From Salvia splendens (taxonomy: Eukaryota; Streptophyta; Magnoliopsida; Lamiales; Lamiaceae), in the NCBI RefSeq assembly GCF_004379255.2, contig NC_056050.1:18407514-18471513 (forward strand): 64,000 nt of DNA. The letters are read 5' to 3'. Numbering within the stretch: position 1 is the first letter of the stretch; the number at the start of each line of letters is the position of its first letter. Below, piece by piece: positions 56,684-64,000 of this stretch. The notes beneath the pieces were generated by a model. It saw only the letters and a program-made list of their open reading frames with translations, was not told the DNA's origin and did not search any database. The position numbers and the translations under genes were made by a program.

Positions 56684-58627
56684 CTGAAGGTCATCTCTAT
56701 TCCTTGAACCCCCTGCTTCCGAATTCTTGGACTCAGGAATTAGATCCTTCTTTTCATCGCCTTTCACGGAAAGTGTTTCTTCCTCCTTCCTCATCGCTGG
56801 ACCGTCATAACCTCGCCCAGATCTTAAAGTAATTTGACTGATGTTAGCTCTGTCTGGCGGCCTTACTGAGGCAGGAATCTTTCCTCCGTTCCCTCGTATC
56901 TCGCTCAAGGATGTTGCGATCTGGGACATTTGTTTTGCTAACATATCCATTGCTGCCTTCTGCTCCAATTGAGCATCCTGGAGCTTATGCACCACGTCAT
57001 TGTTGGACTGCAAGTTGTTCTGCATATGCTGTTAAGAACTGACTAAATCATGTACCATATCATCTAGATTCCTTGGTGGTTTAGAACTAGACTGGCCAGG
57101 ACTTGGTCCTGGACCCATATGTGGACCACTTCCTTGATTCTGGCGAAAGTTTCCTTGACCTCCTGAACTATTGTTATACTGATTTCCCGGCCCTTGATTC
57201 CCCTGGTAAGTAGGTTGGGGATTTTGATAATTTCCGGTGTTGTTCCTTTGGTATGGCGGCACATAAGAGTTCCCCTGATTCTGATTCATGTTCCTCCAAT
57301 TAGAGTGATCTCCCTGGTTTCGGTTGTTCCAGCTGTTCTGCCCCTCCTGATTTCTCCCAGACCAATTAGTCTGTCTTTCTGGTTGATGTGTCAACTGGAT
57401 GTTCTGTTGCGGAGGTGGCTGGGTCGGATCGTTGTCAGACCATCTAAAATTGGGATGGTTCCTCTAGGGTGCATCCCTCTGTTTCCCGGGGTTCCAACTC
57501 CCATCAAGATTCCAACTACCCATTGCATTCACCTGGGCCTGATAATCTCCTTCTTGAGGACCATAGTACTGCTGGGGTAGGATTTCTCCTTGACCCGGAG
57601 ATTTCTTTTTCTCTTGTGAGGTTGGTGAGTTAGTTTTCTAGATTGCATTCAACAGTGCTTTCTCAAGCCTATCTATTCTTGTCTCGACTCTTTCGACATC
57701 TTGTTCTCTCAGGGAATTTGCTGACCCTCTCCTCATAACATTCCTCGGGTTGTCGTACGCCTTCTTGGCCTCTATCAACTTCCCCAAGATCTCTCTCGCT
57801 TCACTTCCTTTTTTCTTCGTAAAATTTCCCCCGCTCGAGGAGTTCATCAAATCCTTCGACTCGGGGTTCGCTCATTCATAGAATAGATAATAAATATCTG
57901 CTTCGATCATTCTCTGATTTGGGCAAGCGTCCAGCAACCCCTTGAATCGCGGCCAATATTGACTTAGAGACTCATCATACTCCTGCTTACACTCCACTAT
58001 CTCCTTCTTGAGAGCGTTCGTCTTGTTTGACGGGAAAAAGTAATCCAGAAATTCCAGCTTGAAATCTCTCCATGTATGAATCGAATCTGGAGGTAGCCTC
58101 AGTAGCCATGTGTTAGCTTCCCCCTTCAAGGCGAACGGAATCTCACGTAGGCGGTAATCCTCCTCTGTTGTGTCGTTAGGCCTTTTCTGAATACTGCACA
58201 GCTTGCTGAACTCATTTAAGAACTCATATGGACACTCATTCCACCGTCCATAGAATGCCGGTAGAATGCCTAACACATTCGTTTTGATATCTAAGGCTCT
58301 CTGACGCGGGTTCATCACTATAGTCTGGGCCGGATCACCATCTAGATGGGCCGTGAGCGAACCGATCTCCGGATCTGGATCGACTACGTGTGCCATGTCC
58401 CCGATTTCTGCCTCATCTGTACTTGTTTCTGAAGATGACTCAGGATCCTCCCTTTCCGAAGAACTCCAACTTTCGTCGCTTCCTGAACCAAATGGAAATG
58501 GATCTCCCGTAGATAACCCTGATCTGGTGGTGACCGTAGATGTTGTGTCCTTGACTTGCCAAATAAACTTATCGTTCCTCCACTCAGATGAGTCACCCCA
58601 GTATCCAAACCGTGAGCTGTGGCTCAT
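56684..58627 (-). pseudogene. Element B gag part
   Basis: ATG at 58627 (MSHSSRFGYWG). The gag domain matches element A ([43 protein letters not shown]). The Gln/Asn/Gly-rich stretch follows, again with no CCHC. Stops at about 57869 (TGA), 57637 and 57028, plus others, break it. Ends at the solo LTR. Confidence 0.88.
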
Positions 58628-58712
58628 AAACCGATTCTGAAAGGAAAAAAAAGAACAAATAAAAACTATGTACGCCAAAATCTCTAAACAAAATCACAAA
58701 TTACGCCATCCT

Positions 58713-58730
58713 TCCCCGGCAACGGCGCCA
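58713..58730 (-). other. Element B primer binding site, tRNA-Asp type
   Basis: Minus strand reads TGGCGCCGTTGCCGGGGA, identical to the PBS of element A, next to the 5' LTR. Confidence 0.9.
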
Positions 58731-58732
58731 TT

Positions 58733-60202
58733 TGAAAACTCGAGGTTCTGGAATCGTGTGTGCTTTTAATGCTAGGTCAAGCTTCTCAGATCCAGAGAAT
58801 CCGCTAGATCACGAGGTCTAGGAACTCAGAGGATATCAGAAATCTCAGTCGTTGGACACACTGATTCCGCGTTCAAAACCCTCAACCCGCTATACTATGA
58901 ATTAGTACAGGGAAGCAGAGATTGATCCCACGAAGATGGACGCGTAAGAAAGCATTCAGAAGACCTTGGAAATGGTGAATGGCTGCTGCCACGCAATTTT
59001 GGGTTGAGGTTTAATTACTACTAGACCTAGGCATGAAATCAAATACTAGACCTAGGAAACTGTAAACATCATGCTGACATCGAACATCCTTATAACTACG
59101 AAATATTAAACTAACTTCTTAGACCGAGCAAATAACTTCCTGATATAGCTAGACAGAAAGTGAGTAGACAGCGGGGACCATCTTCCAGAAACAGCAAGTA
59201 CGGAATAAAAGCTGCAATTAACAAACTAAGAATTTAACTAGCTCTGACATGCATCTCATCAGCTGATTCAAACGCGAACATGAAGAAAACAGAGCACATA
59301 CCCAGATTCAAACAAGATATAAAAATTCGGACGTCGGAAAATTGCAATTAGCCAGAAATTAAACAGATCTACATATACTAGACGGAATGAAATGAACACA
59401 CGAAAACTAGGCGTCAATCACGAATCCTCTGGTTCAGATCCAGACGTCGGATGCTTAATCCACTCCGGATCCAAGCATTCTGAACCCAACAATCCACAAC
59501 ATCAACTCCATAACTTCCGATTTCAACAGATCTGCCCCGATCAACACAAGCTTCCAATAATTCCACCCAAACTCAGTAAACCAACGCAAAAATCAAACAT
59601 CCAACTCAGCAACGACATCAAACTCCAAACAATTTGCATCCATAATCGAAATCAACAGCAGCTCAAATATGGAAAAGAGAAATTTCATAAACCAACGGAA
59701 ATTCAACAGAAAACTAGGCCGAGATTCGAACAATGAAGCTCGGTGAAATTCACGACAACAAATTAAACCGAAAGCAATTAAATTGTATCTTCGTCCTCCA
59801 CAAGGACGGTGTTACCCAACTACTGACTACCAGTGAAGTGAACTGAATCCCTACAAATTCCTGAACATTCTCCCCCCCCCCCAAGTGTGTTAAAGTGAGT
59901 GAGCTACGAGCTATATTCTGGTTCCAAGTCCGCCACCGAGTCTTTTTTATATAGGCGCGGAGTTGATCTTCTAGAAGCCTTCGTAGAAATCTCCATTCTA
60001 CCCTTCAGCTTCGTTGTCTCCTCCGTCTAGTCATTTTCTCCAAATTACTCACTTATTCGCCAGTTTCCTTGGACCATGCAAATGTCATCTTCTTTTCCTA
60101 GACCTGACGAAAACCTTCTACACACCTGGCTTAAAACATGTGTTAGACCCCGCAAATGCACGAATTTAACCCTTTAACCAATGCACGAAATTAGCCTTAT
60201 CA
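58733..60202 (-). repeat. Element B 5' LTR, complete
   Basis: 1470 bases; minus strand runs TGATAAGGC... to ...GTTTTCA. TATA-like CTATATAAAA on the minus strand near 59946. The terminal ~20 bases equal those of element A, but much of the middle differs, so A and B are related yet distinct subfamilies. Confidence 0.9.
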
Positions 60203-60653
60203 GCTACTGATGAAGAATGGAAAATAGGCTATGAGATGAACTCCGGATTTAAGGTCACCAATGTGAGTGCTCTAAGATTTATGTTGCAGTACTTAGAATC
60301 TAATTACCAATGTGAGTGTTCAAATTTAAGTACGGTTAGAAAATAGAAATATCAAATATTGATCACTAATGGGAATTATGCATGACATTAATAGTGTCAT
60401 ATTAACATACGGACAGGATCTAATAAAAATATGTGATCTACATTAATATATGATGTCACGTGTAATCTACTCTGCATAAATACACATTTGAGTTTTTTTG
60501 GTCATAAGTCAACATTTTCATTAGGGCCAAAAGAAAAGAGTCAACATTTTCATTATTGCCCTTAATTGCACAAATTACCACATTTTTTCAACGGGTTTTG
60601 ATCCATGTAAAACCATTCTTAATACAAAAATGCAGAACCAAGCATACAAAAGT

Positions 60654-60775
60654 CATTTTTAGGTCATTGTAAGCTTATTTTTACGTCATTATAGTAAGGA
60701 TGACATAAAATGATCTTAACATGACCTCAAACCCAAAGTTTATAATATGACCTAAAACTGCTTTACAATGACCCT
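60654..60775. repeat. Imperfect inverted repeat rich in TGACCT/AGGTCA words
   Basis: TTTAGGTCATTGTAAGC (60658-60674) faces GCTTTACAATGACC (60760-60773). Between them GTCATT, ATGACAT, TGATCTTAACATGACCT and ATGACCTAAAA recur. It resembles a MITE, but no target duplication was found. Confidence 0.5.
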
Positions 60776-60895
60776 CCGTGTTTTTGTTTAATTATTGACC
60801 ATTGGATTGTCAAATCTCATGGTCAGGATTTGGTCTGGATTTTATATTGAGATTAAGTTTTGTATTGATCATTTTCCTTTTTTCAACAGTTTATA

Positions 60896-61020
60896 CATAT
60901 TCAACCTAACTAATGTAACTTGATAAGATCAACAATTAAGTAAATACATATCCAACCTAACCAAAGTGATTTATTAAGACCAACAATTAAGTAAATAGAT
61001 ATTCAACCTAGTTAATGTTA
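60896..61020. repeat. About 54-bp tandem repeat, 2.3 copies
   Basis: Units contain CAACCTAACYAA and ATCAACAATTAAGTAAATA-type words: at 60901, 60955 and a partial copy at 61008. Confidence 0.7.
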
Positions 61021-63381
61021 TTAGGACTGAGAGGAACTAAATAAATATGTCCATTCAAAATATTTGAAACTTATGTTGCAGTACAAAATTCATAACTTAT
61101 TGTTTCGTGCTTTAGTTTGATGTTTGTTTTAATTTCTCTGTGATAAATAAGGTTTTAAACTTTATTATACTCTCTCTCCATATCAAGTTATTTGAGATAA
61201 TTCTTTAGGACAAGGGGATTAAAGTAAGAGAGAGAAGAGAGTTATATTTTTGTAAAAATAATTACTCAATTGATCTTGGATACTTCGAAGAGGAATGTAA
61301 TCAGTTAACATGAGAGGTATGAAGTATTAAATAAGAATTTTTTATTTGAATTGTTGGAGTTTAAGAATGTTTTACATATAAAGTTGATCCGAAAGGGAAC
61401 TCATTGCTCTATCCAATTAACAAAAAGTGGTGCTTGAAAAATCCCAATGGGCTTAGTAATTAAAGACACTGATTAGAGACACAATAATCTTAACTAGCCC
61501 AATTAACCCAAAAATAGTAAGCTAGATAAAAGAAATTTGATTTCTAGAAGTAACACATTGTTTACTCAAATTTGTTCACATGATTTTTTTTGAAGCATTA
61601 TAATTATAAATCACTTTCTTAGTTATAATTAAAGAGAACTGCAATATTAGTAATACATACTCGTATAATTATTTATAGAAAACTTGGCATGTACATAGAT
61701 GAGAGAAATTGAATCGGAATTTAGTTGTGACAAACTGGAATTAAAGGTAGTTGTGAGCTTCAATTTTTCACGCCTTTGTTTACTCCATAAATCTCTTACA
61801 CAATCATCTTCCACCATTTTTTTTAATCATCTTGTTATGGAAAATATGCAAATCCACCATCAATTCTCATCACACAACCACACATTTTGGACATCTATGC
61901 ACTTTTTAATATATAGAGAAAGACTAGGGTGGATTTGAATTGATTGACATGTCATGATTATACATGTTGAACTTCTATCACTATGATTTTCAAATGCAAC
62001 TGTCTCTTATTTATTTATGCACAAGTTCGAATATAGTAAAGCGTAACAAGAGAAATTTAAGCATATATAAATTGCATTTTTAAGAAAAGAAAAATATTAG
62101 TTTTGCGCAAATGTATTACTTAATTGCAAAAGAAATGATTTTTTTTAACCCGGCCACTTAAAACCAATCATTTTCGTAAATACTTCTGCCAATAAATAGA
62201 GTAGTATATTTATCTAAGCAACACTGCTTTTCTAGAAAATCATGCCAAATAATTCAATAGTTCCATCTTTTGCACGCAAAAAAGGGGCTAACATGATAAA
62301 TTGTCATCATTATTTTCCATTCTGTTACTTTACCATTTTCTTTATCATGTAAAGCCTCGCACTTTGCAATATTTATTCCATTTCTGATTTATGTAATTTA
62401 ATGTTTTTTTAAAATTTTATTACTATTAATGGTATAGATAAAATATGCATGTACAAAATAGATTCGATTTCAAGTGTGTATTCTAGGCATATTTTATCTA
62501 TCTTGTTGCTTTGTTGGCTATTTTATAGGATGGAATTTCGGGAATATTTTTTCTTATAATATAAGTACATATATATTTCAAAATTATGTTGTTTTGGCTT
62601 TTATTTTTGGTTTCTGTTTTTTTTTTTAAATAGTATTGGTTCAATTTTATAGTGGGAAAGTGATCTATTTACCAACTTTTTTTAGCTTTAAATTCCAACA
62701 GATTTAATGTTATGACTTGACATTAAAATTGTAGCAACTAGTACTATATAAAATATCTTTATATATATTTTGTAAAAAAATTGGCATTTTTATTTGAAAA
62801 ATCAAGTATTGGGTTTTCAAGGGTGGATGAACAAAACATGATTTTGGGAAACATTCAATAATTGAAGATGATGATAAATTGTATCGGGATTGTTCTAATA
62901 GTTGTAATTAGATTTGATGGTAATCCATATGTTACTATTGTTTACATTTTAAGCGTATTTAATTACTACTACGAATTAAAGACGAATTCCCTGAAGCTTT
63001 AATATTTTAGCAGTCGGAATTAACTTAAGTGTATTCGTCTCTAATTTAACTCTTGATAAGAGTTTATTGAGAGTTAGAGCAAATTAGATTATCACAGATT
63101 TAATAGCTAGTTGCTCAAGCTCTAACGACCTTCATCCAGAACGAAATCCATTTCATTGTACATATCAAAAAATCAATTGATGTATTCTAAAAAATTAATT
63201 ATTGAATTGATTCTACTTATCAAATAATTTAACATGTCATAATTAGTGCAGAATATTAAAATATCGGCAGAATGAAATCGATTTGAGATCGTCTAAATCT
63301 GATTTTGGGCTCCACTTTGAAGTAGTCTTTATCAACAATATGCCCATCTATTTGGGAAAAAAAATACTACTATACTAGAAA

Positions 63382-64000
63382 CAAGGGATGTCAATAGGGC
63401 CGGCCCGTCAGGTTTCGGACCAACCCTACTCGGGTTGCGGGTCAATCGGGTGCGGGCTAATCGGGTTGTGATTTCTTTCCGGTTATAAAAGCTCAGCCCT
63501 AACCCTAAAAGCTCGGGTTTCGGGCTAGCCCAGCGGGTTAATCGGGTTGCTACCGATAATATTAACATGCGATCAATCCAATAAATAATGATTAAAATTA
63601 CTAATATTCATACAATGTAAAACATTTAATTATGATATATTTGAGATATATGCTTAAACTCAATCATAAACATGATCAAATACTAATATTTGAGATATTT
63701 CGTAGAATTTTAATGCATGTTTTAGAAATTTAAATATTTTTTTTTGTATTTGAAGTTTTTAATTTATTTATCAATTATTATATTAATAAAAATTAAATAT
63801 ATAATTTGTATATTTAACATAAAACTGAAAGTTATTTTTTTAAGTAAAATTAATCAATGAAATGTCGAATTAGGAGTAAAAAAAATAGAATAATAGAAAT
63901 TTTATTGGGTTTTCGGGCCAGCCCATCGGGTTTTCGGGTCTGGCTCTAATGGGTTGCGGGTTAATCGGGTGCGGGCTAATCGGGTTTTAATTTTATCGGG
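63382..64000. mobile_element. GC-rich 'CGGGTT' repeat element, left end; runs off window
   Basis: Begins CAAGGGATGTCAATAGGGC, like the CAGGG-type end of non-autonomous hAT elements. GGGCTAATCGGGTT and GGGTTGCGGGT words occur at 63433-63467 and again at 63951-63985 in the same orientation, around an AT-rich centre. No coding capacity is seen. Only one end is in the window. Confidence 0.5.

Larger units (their letters stand above)
33062..60202 (-). mobile_element. Athila-type LTR retrotransposon B, degenerate, hosting insertions
   Basis: Minus-strand Ty3/gypsy element of the Athila type. Its 5' LTR is 58733-60202; PBS 58713-58730; gag-pol from 58627 down to 37497; third ORF 36278-35235; truncated 3' LTR 33062-34035. 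It is split by element A (37966-51733), a solo LTR (55351-56678) and an LTR-like segment (about 36283-37320). Removing these gives about 10.9 kb. No target duplication can be confirmed because one end is deleted. Confidence 0.88.
60203..63381. other. AT-rich intergenic region
   Basis: About 3.2 kb without a recognised gene. A 79-codon frame (61699-61938) has no family resemblance. Two repeats are listed separately. The flank right of element B starts GCTAC. Confidence 0.5.

Noticed and set aside
33062..60202. One single huge retrotransposon
   Set aside because: Two LTR pairs with different lengths and opposite orientation, and internal TSDs, show nesting of separate elements.
61699..61938. 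79-codon open frame with a leader-like upstream region
   Set aside because: No continuing exon, no recognised family; cannot be told from chance in AT-rich DNA.
1..64000. tRNA, rRNA and other structural RNA genes
   Set aside because: I looked for cloverleaf-like and conserved rRNA words and found none; only tRNA-complementary primer sites were seen.

Overview
The window is nuclear DNA of a flowering plant. The reasons are spliced genes with GT-AG introns, plant-only families (TONNEAU1, plant mobile domain, D-clade PP2C) and plant transposons (PIF/Harbinger, Stowaway, MULE, Athila). Gene wording and repeat families look asterid, perhaps Lamiales, but I cannot prove that from one window. Only two conventional genes look intact: TON1-like (10684-13593, 8 exons) and phosphatidylglycerophosphate synthase (18966-21937, 7 exons). 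Both are on the + strand.

Layout: 1-800, a possible small gene with an as-1-like promoter. 809-1979, a Harbinger deletion derivative. 2169-4512, a 3'-truncated HDHD5/CECR5-like HAD hydrolase pseudogene. 5065-6711 (-), an NLR disease-resistance relic. 7025-8935, a decayed hAT transposase, followed by a cluster of nested Stowaway MITEs to 10340. 10684-13593, TON1. 14520-16165 and 16253-18265, two adjacent Harbinger elements, one carrying only the Myb/SANT-like ORF1 and the other only the transposase. 18966-21937, PGPS. 22671-24211 (-), a PP2C relic.

24593-32506 is a 7.9-kb Mutator-like element with about 183-bp TIRs and a 10-bp target duplication. It carries a decayed MULE transposase (+), a decayed plant-mobile-domain gene (-), three clusters of GGCGTTTT/AAAACGCC hairpins and a 1341-bp solo LTR.

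33062-60202 is a nest of LTR elements. An old Athila-type element (B, - strand, gag-pol broken) was hit by a young Athila-type element (A, + strand, 37966-51733, TSD CCAGC). A has near-identical 1517-bp LTRs, an uninterrupted 2005-residue gag-pol and a 913-residue third ORF. B also carries a 1328-bp solo LTR (TSD CCTGC) and a further LTR-like insertion. From 60203 to the end the DNA is AT-rich and intergenic, with short repeats and the start of a GC-rich repeat element running off the window.

The two host genes share no pathway: one organises cortical microtubules, the other makes phosphatidylglycerol. The rest is a record of transposon insertion and gene decay. The best candidates for something undescribed are the covarying hairpin arrays in the MULE and the paired and tandem hairpins in the 3' part of the Athila elements.
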